This document shows, piece by piece, positions 34,379 to 44,384 of a stretch of DNA of 64,000 nt (the first letter of the stretch is position 1; the number at the start of each line of letters is the position of its first letter). The notes beneath the pieces are model-generated. The model did no database searches, was not told where the DNA came from, and worked only from the letters and a program-made list of their open reading frames with translations. The stretch spans positions 62,001 to 126,000 of the forward strand of contig NZ_JPJI01000023.1 in assembly GCF_000732625.1 (NCBI RefSeq), written 5' to 3'. A program made the translations under genes and the position numbers. This DNA is from Nonlabens ulvanivorans. Its GTDB lineage: Bacteria; Bacteroidota; Bacteroidia; Flavobacteriales; Flavobacteriaceae.

Positions 34379-35143
34379 TTACAGTTCTCTTTTTTCTAGC
34401 CAAGCAGCTAGTATTTCATTAAATTGATCAGGATGCTCCATCATGGCAGCATGACCACATTTATCAATCCAGAAAAGTTCGCTATCTGGTAATTTTTCAT
34501 GGAACTCAGTAGCGACCTCTGGAGGCGTTACGCTGTCTTGTTTTCCCCATATAATACAAACAGGTGTTGGCATTTTAGGAAGGTCTTTGGCCATGTTGTG
34601 ACGTATAGCGCTTTTTGCAATAGCTAGTGTTTTGATCAATTTATTACGATCATTTACAACACCAAAAACTTCATCGACAATTTCTTTTGTAGCGACAGCT
34701 GGATCGTAAAACACACCTTCGGCTTTTTTCTTGATGTACTCATAGTTACCACGTTTAGGGTAGCTTTCTCCCATGGCACTTTCATAAAGGCCAGAGCTAC
34801 CTGTTATCACTAAGGCTTTTATCTTATCTGGAAATAACTTTGTAGTTACTAAACCTATATGCCCACCTAAAGAATTACCTAAAAGAATCACTTCTTTCCA
34901 GCCCATGTGGTCAATAAATTCATTGATGTATTTTGCAAATGTCCCTACACTAGTTTTTAGTAAAGGCATGCTGTATAGCGGTAGAGAAGGCACTACAACT
35001 TGATATCCACGAGAAGGGAAATAGTCGATCACGCCTTGAAAATTACTCAATCCGCCCATTAAACCATGTAAAATGATTATGGGTGTTCCTTCGCCAGTGG
35101 CATAGTATTCAAATTTTCCTTCGGTAATCAGCTCTTGCGTCAT
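34379..35143 (-). CDS. Alpha/beta hydrolase
   Basis: 254 residues with the classical hydrolase layout: oxyanion motif 'LHGLMGG' (His26-Gly27), nucleophile Ser91 in 'GNSLGGH', acid Asp in 'WGKQDSVTPP', and His in 'DKCGHAAMMEHP'. No signal peptide. The sequence resembles the MhpC/esterase-like group, but the substrate cannot be assigned. In many flavobacteria a similar gene lies between engB and mraZ, divergent from the dcw cluster, as here. Confidence 0.88.
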   Translation of the reverse strand: MTQELITEGKFEYYATGEGTPIIILHGLMGGLSNFQGVIDYFPSRGYQVVVPSLPLYSMPLLKTSVGTFAKYINEFIDHMGWKEVILLGNSLGGHIGLVTTKLFPDKIKALVITGSSGLYESAMGESYPKRGNYEYIKKKAEGVFYDPAVATKEIVDEVFGVVNDRNKLIKTLAIAKSAIRHNMAKDLPKMPTPVCIIWGKQDSVTPPEVATEFHEKLPDSELFWIDKCGHAAMMEHPDQFNEILAAWLEKREL

Positions 35144-35379
35144 ATACTGTATTTAGTACAGTAAGCAAATATAGCTTATTTGCATTATATAATGCATGCA
35201 TTGTAAATGAGTATAATGGTAATTTTTAGGCTTTCCCACTTCATGACACGATTTATGTTTTTTAGCGTTCATTTATGTGAAAGCAATATTTAAAGTATCT
35301 CAAATCTTAAATAGAGGTTATCATTTGAATTGTTCATAAGTCCCGTAGTTATTCAGAATAACGTCGTTTTATTAACAAT

Positions 35380-35409
35380 GTGGTAAAAAGTGGTAAATTG
35401 TGGAGTAAT
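35380..35409 (+). promoter_or_regulatory. MraZ-binding repeats upstream of mraZ
   Basis: Three direct GTGG units start at 35380, 35390 and 35400, an exact 10-bp period (GTGGTAAAAA, GTGGTAAATT, GTGGAGTAAT). MraZ in other bacteria binds TGGG- or GTGGG-type direct repeats with about this period before its own gene. They lie just upstream of the -7 box, so binding should block transcription of the cluster. Confidence 0.75.
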
Positions 35410-35414
35410 AATTT

Positions 35415-35422
35415 TATATTTG
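35415..35422 (+). promoter_or_regulatory. dcw cluster promoter -7 box TATATTTG
   Basis: Matches TAnnTTTG, 5 bp after the last MraZ repeat unit and 19 bp before the mraZ start codon. The leader would be about 12-14 nt. Confidence 0.6.
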
Positions 35423-35441
35423 AAATAATAACTCATCAAGC

Positions 35442-35909
35442 TTGATCAATTTCATAGGAACATACGAGTGTAAAATCGATGCAAAAGGGCGTTTTATGAT
35501 GCCGGTTTCATTGAAAAAACAGCTAGCGCCAGTCTTGCAAGAAGGCTTTGTGCTTAAGCGTTCCGTATTTCAACCATGCTTAGAGTTGTATCCCATGAAA
35601 GAGTGGAATGAAATGATGGTGAGTATGAATAAGCTCAATCGATTTAAGAAAAAAAATAACGACTTCATACGTCGTTTTACTGCTGGTGTAAAAACGGTAG
35701 AAATAGATGCAAATGGTAGGTTGTTAATTCCTAAGGATTTAATACACATCGCTAGTATTACTAAAAATCTCACCGTATCGAGTGCGATTAATATAATAGA
35801 AATATGGGATAAGGAAAGTTATGAGCAGGCTATTGATGAGGCTGCTGTAGATTTTGCTGATCTCGCAGAAGAAGTAATGGGAGATGACACAACAGAGCTC
35901 ATATCATAG
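35442..35909 (+). CDS. mraZ: Transcriptional regulator MraZ
   Basis: 155 residues from TTG 35442. It contains the two AbrB-like SpoVT motifs: 'GTYECKIDAKGRFMMPVSLK' near the start and 'VKTVEIDANGRLLIPKDLIH' near residue 83. MraZ binds repeats before its own gene and represses the division and cell-wall cluster. It overlaps rsmH by 26 bp. It is the first gene of a run of 13 genes on the same strand with little spacing. Confidence 0.93.
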   Translation: MINFIGTYECKIDAKGRFMMPVSLKKQLAPVLQEGFVLKRSVFQPCLELYPMKEWNEMMVSMNKLNRFKKKNNDFIRRFTAGVKTVEIDANGRLLIPKDLIHIASITKNLTVSSAINIIEIWDKESYEQAIDEAAVDFADLAEEVMGDDTTELIS

Positions 35910-36798
35910 TCCAGTATTGCTGGAAGAGTCCATTGACGGACTTGCTATTCATCCTTCAGGAGTTTACGTAGATGTGACTTATGGAGGTGGTGGTCATTCA
36001 CGCGAAATTTTGTCTAGGTTAGGTGAGGATGGTAAGTTGTTTGCCTTTGATCAAGATCTTGATGCTTTAGAAAACGTGATTGATGACCCTAGGTTTGTTT
36101 TAATAAATCAAAATTTCCGATTCATGAAGCGTTTTTTACGCATGTATGGTGTGAAAGAGGTTGACGGGATTTTGGCAGATCTGGGTGTGAGTTCTCATCA
36201 GTTTGATGAGGCAGATCGTGGTTTTTCTACACGTTTTGATGCTAGACTTGATATGCGTATGAATCAAGAAAGTGAACTAGATGCTGTTAGAGTAGTTAAT
36301 GATTATGATGAAGATGATCTAAATCGAATTTTTAAAGAATATGGTGAGTTGCGTATTGCGCCTAGATTAACTAGGGCAATCATTGCAAAGCGTGATGAAG
36401 GTCTTATTGAGACAGTAGCTCAATTGAAAGAAATATGTGCTCCATTTGTTCCAGAGCGTATACAGCATAAAATGCTAGCTCAAGTTTTTCAAGCAATACG
36501 TATTGAGGTGAATCAGGAGATGGACGTGTTAGAGGAATTTCTAGTACAGTCCAAAGAAATATTAAAAACAGGTGGAAGACTTAGTGTGATATCCTATCAT
36601 TCTTTAGAAGATCGTCCTGTAAAGCGATTTATGCGTAATGGTCTTTTTCATGGTGAACCTGAAAAGGATGTTTTTGGTAGAGCAAGTGTGCCCTTTAAAA
36701 AAGTAGGTAAGCTAATAGTCCCGACAGCAGCTCAGATTAAAGAAAATAATCGTGCGCGTAGTGCAAAATTACGCATCGCACAACGGATTGAAGATTAG
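35884..36798 (+). CDS. rsmH: 16S rRNA (cytosine-N4)-methyltransferase RsmH
   Basis: 304 residues, the usual length. SAM-binding motif 'YVDVTYGGGGHSREIL' lies at about residues 28-43, followed by 'GILADLGVSSHQFDEADRGF' and 'FQAIRIEVNQEMDVLEEFLV', and 'SVISYHSLEDRPVKRFMR' near the end. It methylates C1402 of 16S rRNA. It starts inside mraZ (26-bp overlap) and is 2 bp before ftsL. Confidence 0.97.
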   Translation: MTQQSSYHSPVLLEESIDGLAIHPSGVYVDVTYGGGGHSREILSRLGEDGKLFAFDQDLDALENVIDDPRFVLINQNFRFMKRFLRMYGVKEVDGILADLGVSSHQFDEADRGFSTRFDARLDMRMNQESELDAVRVVNDYDEDDLNRIFKEYGELRIAPRLTRAIIAKRDEGLIETVAQLKEICAPFVPERIQHKMLAQVFQAIRIEVNQEMDVLEEFLVQSKEILKTGGRLSVISYHSLEDRPVKRFMRNGLFHGEPEKDVFGRASVPFKKVGKLIVPTAAQIKENNRARSAKLRIAQRIED

Positions 36799-36800
36799 TT

Positions 36801-37133
36801 ATGGCGTCTAAGGTTTATGACATATTAAAAGGTAGTTTCCTTACAAATGATGATGCGTTCAAAAATTGGCGCTTTATCATTTTTGCGGTATTTCTATCTA
36901 TAGTCATGATCTACACTGGGCATAGTTTTGAGAAAAAAGTGCATTACATAGGCCAGCTTGCAGAGCAAGAAAATGAATTGCGCAGTCAGTATGTAGATGG
37001 TCAACGTGAGTTGATGTTTCTGCAAATGGAATCAACAATAGCAAATAAATTAAAGAAGCGTGGAATTGCACCGGCAAAAAATCCACCACAAAAAATAATT
37101 ATTAAATCAACAACACCAGATGGCAACAACTGA
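36801..37133 (+). CDS. ftsL: FtsL-like division protein
   Basis: 110 residues: a cytoplasmic N-terminus, one transmembrane helix ('WRFIIFAVFLSIVMIYTGHS', about 22-41) and a periplasmic coiled coil ('AEQENELRSQYVDGQREL'). This topology, the size and the place between rsmH and ftsI identify FtsL, a subunit of the FtsQLB complex that activates FtsWI. Sequence similarity within the family is low, so the call rests largely on context. It overlaps ftsI by 14 bp. Confidence 0.85.
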   Translation: MASKVYDILKGSFLTNDDAFKNWRFIIFAVFLSIVMIYTGHSFEKKVHYIGQLAEQENELRSQYVDGQRELMFLQMESTIANKLKKRGIAPAKNPPQKIIIKSTTPDGNN

Positions 37134-39111
37134 AAAAAGCATACTGAATAGAATCTACATTGTAGGTGCAGTGCTTTTAATCATTGCCCTAGGAATTGTT
37201 GTGAAGATTATCAATATTCAATTTATCGACGGAGATAAATATCGCGCAAAGGCAGAACAGCGAATTTTTAAAAATGATACTATACCTGCAAACCGTGGGA
37301 ATCTCTATGATGCTAATGGGCAATTACTAGCAACCTCTATATCAAAATATGATATCAGATTTGATGCAGTGGCACCTAGCGAGGCAGATTTTAATGAGTT
37401 TATTGGGGCTTTGAGTGACTCGCTTTCGCGAAAGCTAAACCGTCCAAAATCTTATTTTTCTAAAAAACTACGTACCGCTCGCAGTAACCGTAATCGTTAT
37501 TTGCTAATCACTAAAAACTTAAACTATAGTGATTACATACAGATTAAATCATTTCCTCTATTTAGAAAAGGTCCGTATCGAGGTGGTATCATTGTAGAGC
37601 AGCGTGTAGTAAGAGAACATCCTCTAGGTAAAATGGCAGAACGTATAGTAGGTTATGATAAACCTGGTAGTGCACCTGTAGGATTAGAAGGTGCCTTCTC
37701 TCAATACTTGAGAGGTAGTAATGGAGTGCGCCAAAAACAAAAAATTTCTCAAAATCAATGGAAACCTATTAGTGGTGCAAATGAGATTGAGCCACAAGAT
37801 GGATATGATGTTTACACTACTATAGATGTGAACATGCAAGATGTTGCTCATCATGCCTTGCTAGAGCAGTTAGAGTATTTTCAAGCAGAACACGGTACTG
37901 CAGTTGTCATGGAAGTTGCAACTGGAGAAATAAAAGCTCTTTCTAATCTAGGTCGTGGAGAAAGTGGTAAATATTTTGAAAAGCGCAATTATGCGGTATG
38001 GGAATCGCACGAGCCTGGATCTACATTTAAACTTATGAGTGTAGTTGCGGCTCTTGAAGATAAGGTGGTAGATACAAGTACTGTCTTTGATACTAGAGGT
38101 GGGAAAATTTCATATTATGGGCGTGATGTAAAAGATTCTAAATACGGCGGTTATGGAAAGATAAGTGTTGCGAGAGCATTTGAGGTTTCTTCTAACACTG
38201 CTTTAGTACAGATGGTTACAGATAATTATAAGGGTAAAGATGAAAGCGCTAGATATGTTGATCGTCTTTATAGTATGGGATTAAATAAAAGATTAGATCT
38301 TTCTATTACTGGCGAAGGTATTCCTAGAATTCCGCATCCCGAGGATAATCAATGGAGCGGTACATCTTTACCATGGATGGCTTTCGGTTATGGAGTGCAT
38401 CTAACACCTTTGCAAACCTTGACTTTTTATAATGCGATTGCTAACAATGGTGTGATGGTTAAGCCTCGCTTAATAAGAGAAGTACGCTCTAAAGATCAGT
38501 TAATTGAAAGGTTTGATCGCAGTATTTTAAACCCTTCTATCTGTTCTCAACAAACGGTAAACAAGGTGAAAGTAATGATGGAAAATGTTGTGAAACGTGG
38601 TACAGCAGATAATCTTTATTCCCCAAGTTTTTCTATGGCTGGCAAAACAGGTACCTGTCAGACTGGTTACGGAGATAAAACAAAAAAACTGGAATATATC
38701 GCTTCTTTTGCTGGTTATTTTCCTGCAGATGAACCTAAGTATAGTTGTATAGTAGTGATACATAAACCGAATACAGCGAAAGGTTACTATGGAAATATCG
38801 TTGCTGGTCCAGTGTTTAAAAAAATCGCTCAAAAGATTTATGCAAATAATCCTATGCTGGATGAAGTGCCTATGCCTGAAATAGCGCCAGATGATATCAT
38901 AAAGTCTCAAGAAGCATTTTATACACAAGCTCAATCCACGTCAAATAAAATACCCAATTTAAAAGGTATGGACGCCATGGATGCTTTGACATTACTTGAA
39001 AATCTTGGAGCAAAAGTAGTACTCAAAGGAAAAGGTAAGGTTAAAGAGCAGAGTGCTGCACCTGGAACTCGAGTAAAGACTAATGATCAAATTACACTAA
39101 CTCTATCATGA
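37120..39111 (+). CDS. ftsI: Septal peptidoglycan transpeptidase FtsI (PBP2-type) with a PASTA domain
   Basis: 663 residues: one N-terminal membrane helix, a dimerisation domain and a transpeptidase domain with active Ser301 in 'EPGSTFKLMS' (SxxK), 'SSNTAL' (SxN) and 'AGKTGTCQTG' (KTG). A single PASTA domain ends the protein ('IPNLKGMDAMDALTLLENLG'). It cross-links septal peptidoglycan with FtsW. PASTA tails are common on Bacteroidota and Gram-positive FtsI homologues but absent from E. coli FtsI. A palindrome copy encodes 'SLSRKLNRP' in the N-terminal domain near residue 103. The stop overlaps the murE start (ATGA). Confidence 0.95.
   Translation: MATTEKSILNRIYIVGAVLLIIALGIVVKIINIQFIDGDKYRAKAEQRIFKNDTIPANRGNLYDANGQLLATSISKYDIRFDAVAPSEADFNEFIGALSDSLSRKLNRPKSYFSKKLRTARSNRNRYLLITKNLNYSDYIQIKSFPLFRKGPYRGGIIVEQRVVREHPLGKMAERIVGYDKPGSAPVGLEGAFSQYLRGSNGVRQKQKISQNQWKPISGANEIEPQDGYDVYTTIDVNMQDVAHHALLEQLEYFQAEHGTAVVMEVATGEIKALSNLGRGESGKYFEKRNYAVWESHEPGSTFKLMSVVAALEDKVVDTSTVFDTRGGKISYYGRDVKDSKYGGYGKISVARAFEVSSNTALVQMVTDNYKGKDESARYVDRLYSMGLNKRLDLSITGEGIPRIPHPEDNQWSGTSLPWMAFGYGVHLTPLQTLTFYNAIANNGVMVKPRLIREVRSKDQLIERFDRSILNPSICSQQTVNKVKVMMENVVKRGTADNLYSPSFSMAGKTGTCQTGYGDKTKKLEYIASFAGYFPADEPKYSCIVVIHKPNTAKGYYGNIVAGPVFKKIAQKIYANNPMLDEVPMPEIAPDDIIKSQEAFYTQAQSTSNKIPNLKGMDAMDALTLLENLGAKVVLKGKGKVKEQSAAPGTRVKTNDQITLTLS
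37421..37436. repeat. 16-bp palindrome copy 9 (one mismatch)
   Basis: CGCTTTCGCGAAAGCT in ftsI, last base changed. Read in the Ser-Leu-Ser-Arg-Lys frame, as in copy 1. Confidence 0.9.
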
Positions 39112-40574
39112 GAAATTTAAAAGATTTATTATATAAAGTGAGCCTAGAGTTGGTTATTGGTCCTACAGATATTTCTGTAGAACGAGTACACTTTGATTCT
39201 AGAGAGATTAAAGAAGGAGATGTTTTTGTAGCTCTTAAAGGTAGTGCTGTAGACGGTCATCAATTTATTGAAAAGGCTGTAGCTAGTGGTGCTAGGGCTG
39301 TCATATTAGAGGATTTACCAGATTACCAATCTGATAATGTTACATATGTACAGGTCAATCATGCTCACAAAGCGCTAGCACTGATAGGAGCAAATTATTA
39401 TGGTAATCCTTCTAAGGATTTAAAATTAGTTGGTGTTACTGGAACTAACGGTAAGACTACCACAACTAGTTTATTATATCAATTATTTAAAAACCTAGGT
39501 TTTAAAACAGGTTTAATTTCTACCGTAGAGATTTTAATTAATGGTAAAGTTATTCCTACTAAACATACTACTCCAGATCCAATAACTATAAATAGTCATC
39601 TTGCTGATATGCGCGATGCTGGTGTAGATTATTGTTTTATGGAGGTGAGTAGTCATGGTATTGATCAAGAACGTGTAACCGGTCTATATTTTGTAGGTGG
39701 CATGTTTACAAATTTAACCCATGATCATCTAGATTATCACAGCACCTTTGCAGAGTATCGAGATGTGAAGAAACGATTCTTTGATATGTTACCTTCTAAG
39801 GCATTTGCATTAACAAATCGCGATGACAAGAACGGTGAATTTATGTTGCAGAATACTAAAGCTCGTAAGCTAGGTTATGCTCTGAAAACATATACAGATT
39901 ATCGTGCTCAAATTATAGAGAATCAATTTGGTGGTCTACAATTAAAAGTAAATAATCAAGAATTATGGACTAAAATGATCGGTGAATTTAATGCCTATAA
40001 TGTGCTTGCCATTTATGGTTGTGCTATAGAGTTAGGGTTAGAGGCTACTGAGGTTTTAGAAGCGATTTCAAAGTTAGATGGTGTTTCTGGAAGATTTCAA
40101 TATTTTACAACTGCCGCACAACATATCACTGCTATTGTAGACTATGCCCACACGCCAGATGCTTTAAAGAATGTATTAGAGACGATTAATGCTATCCGTA
40201 CACGTAATGAAAAATTAATAACTGTTGTTGGATGTGGCGGTGATCGAGATAAAACTAAAAGACCTGTCATGGCAAATATAGCTGCGTCGTTAAGTGATCA
40301 GGTCATATTTACTAGTGATAATCCGCGAACAGAGAATCCAGATAATATCCTAGAAGATATGGAAGCTGGTGTAGAACCTATAGACTTTAAAAAAACACTT
40401 ACCGTAACCGATCGTAGAAATGCTATTAAAACCGCTGTACAAATGGCACAAGCTAATGACATTATTCTTATCGCGGGAAAAGGACACGAAACATATCAAG
40501 AAATTAATGGTGTGCGATCTGATTTTAATGACCGCATGATTGTGGCAGACCTACTTAACCAACTTAATAAATAA
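39108..40574 (+). CDS. murE: UDP-MurNAc-tripeptide synthetase MurE
   Basis: 488 residues. The ATP-binding loop 'GTNGKTTT' starts at about residue 112. The C-terminal domain has 'TSDNPRTENPDNI'; the DNPR motif is the mark of enzymes that add meso-diaminopimelate rather than Lys. It attaches mDAP to UDP-MurNAc-Ala-Glu in the cytoplasm. The start overlaps the ftsI stop by 4 bp, and mraY follows after 10 bp. Confidence 0.96.
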   Translation: MRNLKDLLYKVSLELVIGPTDISVERVHFDSREIKEGDVFVALKGSAVDGHQFIEKAVASGARAVILEDLPDYQSDNVTYVQVNHAHKALALIGANYYGNPSKDLKLVGVTGTNGKTTTTSLLYQLFKNLGFKTGLISTVEILINGKVIPTKHTTPDPITINSHLADMRDAGVDYCFMEVSSHGIDQERVTGLYFVGGMFTNLTHDHLDYHSTFAEYRDVKKRFFDMLPSKAFALTNRDDKNGEFMLQNTKARKLGYALKTYTDYRAQIIENQFGGLQLKVNNQELWTKMIGEFNAYNVLAIYGCAIELGLEATEVLEAISKLDGVSGRFQYFTTAAQHITAIVDYAHTPDALKNVLETINAIRTRNEKLITVVGCGGDRDKTKRPVMANIAASLSDQVIFTSDNPRTENPDNILEDMEAGVEPIDFKKTLTVTDRRNAIKTAVQMAQANDIILIAGKGHETYQEINGVRSDFNDRMIVADLLNQLNK

Positions 40575-40584
40575 CCATTCATAA

Positions 40585-41820
40585 ATGTTATACTACTTAT
40601 TCAAATACCTAGAAGAGCAGTTCCAGTTTCCTGGTGCGTCGTTGTTTGGTTTCATTACATTCAGAGCAGCCATCGCTTTTTTATTGTCACTAGGGATATC
40701 TACCGTTTATGGAAAACGTATCATAAAATTTTTACAACGTCAACAGGTTGGTGAAACAGTTAGAGATTTAGGTTTAGAAGGTCAGTCAGAAAAAGCTGGA
40801 ACACCTACTATGGGTGGCGTCATCATAATTATGGCGACGCTAATACCTGTTTTCTTATTATCACAATTAGATAATATATATGTAGTTCTCTTAATTGTTA
40901 CTACGATTTGGATGGGATTAATAGGTTTCACTGATGATTATATTAAAGTCTTTAAAAAAGATAAAGACGGATTAAAAGGGAAGTTTAAAGTCTTAGGTCA
41001 GGTAGGCTTAGGGGCTATTGTAGGGGCAACTATGTTCTTTCATCCTGGTATTACAATTAAAGAAGAAGTAACGGATCCTGTTGTAGCCCAAGAGATAATG
41101 GCACGTACTGAATTACCAGTGGCCTTTGGTGAGGCCATACAGTCTACAAAAACGACTATACCATTTCTTAAAAATAATGAATTTGAATACACATCATTAA
41201 TTGATTGGATTGATCCTAGTCTGGCATCATGGGCATGGTTAATATTTATTCCTATAGTAATAATAATAGTAACTGCTGTTTCAAATGGCGCAAATCTGAC
41301 AGATGGTATCGATGGTCTGGCGGCAGGAACAAGTGCTATTGCGGTTATAACATTGGCTCTTTTTGCTTGGATATCGGGTAATATTATTTTTTCAGACTAT
41401 TTGAACGTCATGTATATTCCTAATTCTGGTGAGATGGTAGTCTTTATAACGGCGTTTACTGGTGCTCTAGTCGGTTTTCTATGGTACAACACCTATCCTG
41501 CACAAGTGTTTATGGGAGACACGGGTAGTTTAACTATAGGAGGGATTATTGCTGTGCTAGCTATTGCAACGAGAAAGGAGCTACTAATACCAATACTTTG
41601 TGGAGTCTTTTTAATGGAGAATTTATCTGTAATGATGCAGGTGAGTTGGTTTAAATACACTAAGAAAAAATACGGTGAAGGAAGACGTATATTCCTAATG
41701 TCACCTCTACATCATCACTACCAGAAAAAGGGAATTCATGAAAGCAAAATCGTTGTCAGATTCTGGATTGTAGGGATTTTACTTGCTATAATCAGTATTG
41801 TAACACTTAAAGTAAGGTAA
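40585..41820 (+). CDS. mraY: Phospho-MurNAc-pentapeptide translocase MraY
   Basis: 411 residues with about ten transmembrane helices. Catalytic motifs are visible: '[11 protein letters not shown]', '[10 protein letters not shown]' (paired Asp), '[12 protein letters not shown]' and '[11 protein letters not shown]'. It transfers phospho-MurNAc-pentapeptide to undecaprenyl phosphate to make lipid I. The sequence is longer than the usual ~360 residues because of an insert near residues 150-200 that is typical of Bacteroidota. The stop shares a base with the murD start. Confidence 0.96.
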   Translation: MLYYLFKYLEEQFQFPGASLFGFITFRAAIAFLLSLGISTVYGKRIIKFLQRQQVGETVRDLGLEGQSEKAGTPTMGGVIIIMATLIPVFLLSQLDNIYVVLLIVTTIWMGLIGFTDDYIKVFKKDKDGLKGKFKVLGQVGLGAIVGATMFFHPGITIKEEVTDPVVAQEIMARTELPVAFGEAIQSTKTTIPFLKNNEFEYTSLIDWIDPSLASWAWLIFIPIVIIIVTAVSNGANLTDGIDGLAAGTSAIAVITLALFAWISGNIIFSDYLNVMYIPNSGEMVVFITAFTGALVGFLWYNTYPAQVFMGDTGSLTIGGIIAVLAIATRKELLIPILCGVFLMENLSVMMQVSWFKYTKKKYGEGRRIFLMSPLHHHYQKKGIHESKIVVRFWIVGILLAIISIVTLKVR

Positions 41821-43178
41821 TGAGCTGGTTAAAAACAAACAATAAAAAGCGTATTGTCATATTGGGTGGCGGCATGAGTGGCGTAGGTGCTGCCATGCTA
41901 GCAACGCAACGAGGATATGATGTTTTTTTAAGCGACGGTGGTGTTTTGAAAGATGCTTTCGCGAAAGCGTTACAAGATCAACATATCCCACATGAGACTG
42001 GTGGACACGATATGGAGCAAATCTTAAATGCAGATGTTGTAGTTAAAAGTCCTGGTATACCTGACAACGCTACAATTGTTCAAAAAATTCTAGAGGCTAA
42101 TATTCCTGTGATTTCTGAAATTGAATTTGCTTCAAGATTTACAGATGAGGTAGAAATAGCTATAACCGGTAGTAATGGTAAAACTACAGTTACTAGTTTA
42201 GTAGGTCATATACTTCAAATAGCAGATTTTGACGTCTCCGTAGGTGGGAATATAGGACAAAGCTATGCTGCTCAAGTTGCGGAAGCACCAGCTGAATATA
42301 GAGTTCTAGAGGTGAGTAGCTTTCAGCTAGATGGTATAAAAACCTTTAAACCTAAAATAGCTGTTTTATTAAATATTACGCCAGATCATCTCGATAGATA
42401 CGATTACAAATTTGAAAATTATGTAGCCAGTAAATTGCGCATTGCCATGAATCAAGATGAGAATGATTTTCTTATCTACAATGCTGACGATCCTGCTATA
42501 ATAGAAGCTCTCAAAATTCATAAGCCCAAATCGAAATTAGTTCCATTCAGCATGCAGAAGCAGCTAGATTTTGGAGCATACATACAAGATCATAATATCA
42601 ACATTAACCTAGACACAAACCTTTTTACTATGCCTATTCAAAATTTATCCATTAAAGGACAGCACAATACAGCAAACGCGATGGCAGCAGCCACTACCGC
42701 AAAATTGCTTCAAATCCGTAAGGAAACCATAAGACAAAGTTTAGCTTCTTTTCAAGGAGTTGAGCATCGTCTAGAGCAAGTTTTGAAAATTAATAAGGTA
42801 CAGTATATCAATGATTCAAAGGCTACTAACGTAAATGCAACTTATTATGCATTAGATAGTATGGAAAAGCCTACGGTATGGATTGTAGGTGGTGTTGATA
42901 AAGGTAACGATTACAGTGAGTTGTATGCACTAGTAAATAAAAATGTGAAAGCTATAGTTTGTCTAGGAACTGATAATTCAAAAATTGTTGAGGCATTTGG
43001 TAGTTGTGTAGATAATATGGTTGAAACATCTTCTATGGAAGATGCAGTACGTGTCGCATATAAACTTGCAGGTCCTGGAGATAACGTTTTATTATCACCT
43101 GCCTGCGCCAGTTTTGATCTATTTGAAAATTATGAAGATCGTGGAAGACAATTTAAAAATGCAGTGAGAGCACTATAA
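41820..43178 (+). CDS. murD: UDP-MurNAc-alanine-D-glutamate ligase MurD
   Basis: 452 residues. The N-terminal nucleotide-binding fold begins 'VILGGGMSGVGAAMLA'; the ATP loop is 'GSNGKTT'; later family motifs include 'LNITPDHLDRY' and 'YINDSKATNVNAT'. It adds D-Glu to UDP-MurNAc-Ala. The start overlaps mraY by one base, and ftsW begins directly after the stop. A palindrome copy encodes 'DAFAKAL' in a surface loop after the first Rossmann strands. Confidence 0.96.
   Translation: MSWLKTNNKKRIVILGGGMSGVGAAMLATQRGYDVFLSDGGVLKDAFAKALQDQHIPHETGGHDMEQILNADVVVKSPGIPDNATIVQKILEANIPVISEIEFASRFTDEVEIAITGSNGKTTVTSLVGHILQIADFDVSVGGNIGQSYAAQVAEAPAEYRVLEVSSFQLDGIKTFKPKIAVLLNITPDHLDRYDYKFENYVASKLRIAMNQDENDFLIYNADDPAIIEALKIHKPKSKLVPFSMQKQLDFGAYIQDHNININLDTNLFTMPIQNLSIKGQHNTANAMAAATTAKLLQIRKETIRQSLASFQGVEHRLEQVLKINKVQYINDSKATNVNATYYALDSMEKPTVWIVGGVDKGNDYSELYALVNKNVKAIVCLGTDNSKIVEAFGSCVDNMVETSSMEDAVRVAYKLAGPGDNVLLSPACASFDLFENYEDRGRQFKNAVRAL
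41954..41969. repeat. 16-bp palindrome copy 10 (one mismatch)
   Basis: TGCTTTCGCGAAAGCG in murD, first base changed. Read in the Ala-Phe-Ala-Lys-Ala frame, 4533 bp from copy 9. Confidence 0.9.
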
Positions 43179-44384
43179 ATGAAAATTAAAGATTACATAT
43201 CAGGTGATTTATTTCTGTGGGCATTAGTCCTTGCACTTGCTATTTTCTCTTTTTTACCTGTGTACAGTGCTAGTAGTAATCTTGCTTACTTAAACGGTGG
43301 AGAAGGAGATACGGCAAAGTATATCGTTAAACACTTTGTTCATTTAGTACTAGGATTGAGTATAGCATATGCTGTCCATAAAATACCATACAATTGGTTT
43401 AAAGGTTTGAGTGTGATGTTACTGCCGTTTGTCATTTTAATGCTTATCTATACAGCGTTACAAGGGACAACTATGGACGGAGCAAATGCCAGTCGATGGA
43501 TACGTATACCAGTTATAGGTGTCGGTTTTCAGACCAGTACACTTGCATCAGTAGTTTTGATGACATATGTCGCTAAATACTTGAGTGGTATTAAAGATAA
43601 AGTTGTGACCTTTAAGCAATCTCTCTGGCCGCTATGGTTTCCAGTAGCGTTTACATTGATATGGATCTTACCATCTAACTTTTCTACAACAGCTCTTATC
43701 TTTTTAATGGTGTTGATTCTGTGTTTTATAGGTGGTTATCCATGGAAGTATTTACTTGCTATCATCGGAGCAGGAATTGTAGGTTTAGGGTTGTTTGTGT
43801 TAACTGCCAAAGCATTTCCTGGATTACTACCTAACCGTGTAGATACATGGGCATCTCGTATTGCTAGTTTTGCTGGTGATGGAGATAGTGATTCTGTATA
43901 TCAAGTTGAAAAAGCAAAGACCGCTATTGCAAATGGTTATCCCTTTGGAGTTGGTCCTGGAAAAAGTTCTACTAAACATTTTTTACCGCAATCATCGAGT
44001 GATTTTATATATGCAATAATTATCGAAGAGTTTGGACTTTTTGGTGGTCTAGTTGTACTTGCAGTATATCTATTTTTCCTATTCCGAGTCGTCGTTATCG
44101 CAAATAAAGCCGAAACCATTTTCGGCAGTTTACTTGTAATAGGAGTAGGCTTACCTATTGTAATTCAGGCATTAATGAATATGGGTGTCGCTGTTAATTT
44201 ATTTCCAGTTACTGGACAGACCTTACCGCTAATAAGTAGCGGTGGTACCTCGATATGGATGACCTGTATGGCGGTAGGTATCGTTTTAAGTGTAAGCTCA
44301 AAAAGACAGAAACTACGTCAACAAGAAAACGAATTAAATGAAGAAGAGTTGAACCCTTTAGATGTATTAAGTGAAGCCTTATAA
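43179..44384 (+). CDS. ftsW: Septal peptidoglycan polymerase FtsW (SEDS family)
   Basis: 401 residues with about ten transmembrane helices. SEDS landmarks: '[20 protein letters not shown]', '[20 protein letters not shown]' and '[20 protein letters not shown]', and the late '[15 protein letters not shown]' motif. It polymerises lipid II at the septum with FtsI. It starts right after the murD stop and overlaps murG by 14 bp. A Glu/Asn-rich cytoplasmic tail ends the protein. Confidence 0.95.
   Translation: MKIKDYISGDLFLWALVLALAIFSFLPVYSASSNLAYLNGGEGDTAKYIVKHFVHLVLGLSIAYAVHKIPYNWFKGLSVMLLPFVILMLIYTALQGTTMDGANASRWIRIPVIGVGFQTSTLASVVLMTYVAKYLSGIKDKVVTFKQSLWPLWFPVAFTLIWILPSNFSTTALIFLMVLILCFIGGYPWKYLLAIIGAGIVGLGLFVLTAKAFPGLLPNRVDTWASRIASFAGDGDSDSVYQVEKAKTAIANGYPFGVGPGKSSTKHFLPQSSSDFIYAIIIEEFGLFGGLVVLAVYLFFLFRVVVIANKAETIFGSLLVIGVGLPIVIQALMNMGVAVNLFPVTGQTLPLISSGGTSIWMTCMAVGIVLSVSSKRQKLRQQENELNEEELNPLDVLSEAL

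Noticed and set aside
35144-35379. A small gene or RNA between the hydrolase and mraZ
   Set aside because: No coding frame with a plausible start or stable long hairpin was seen. The 298-bp gap is best explained as divergent promoter DNA.
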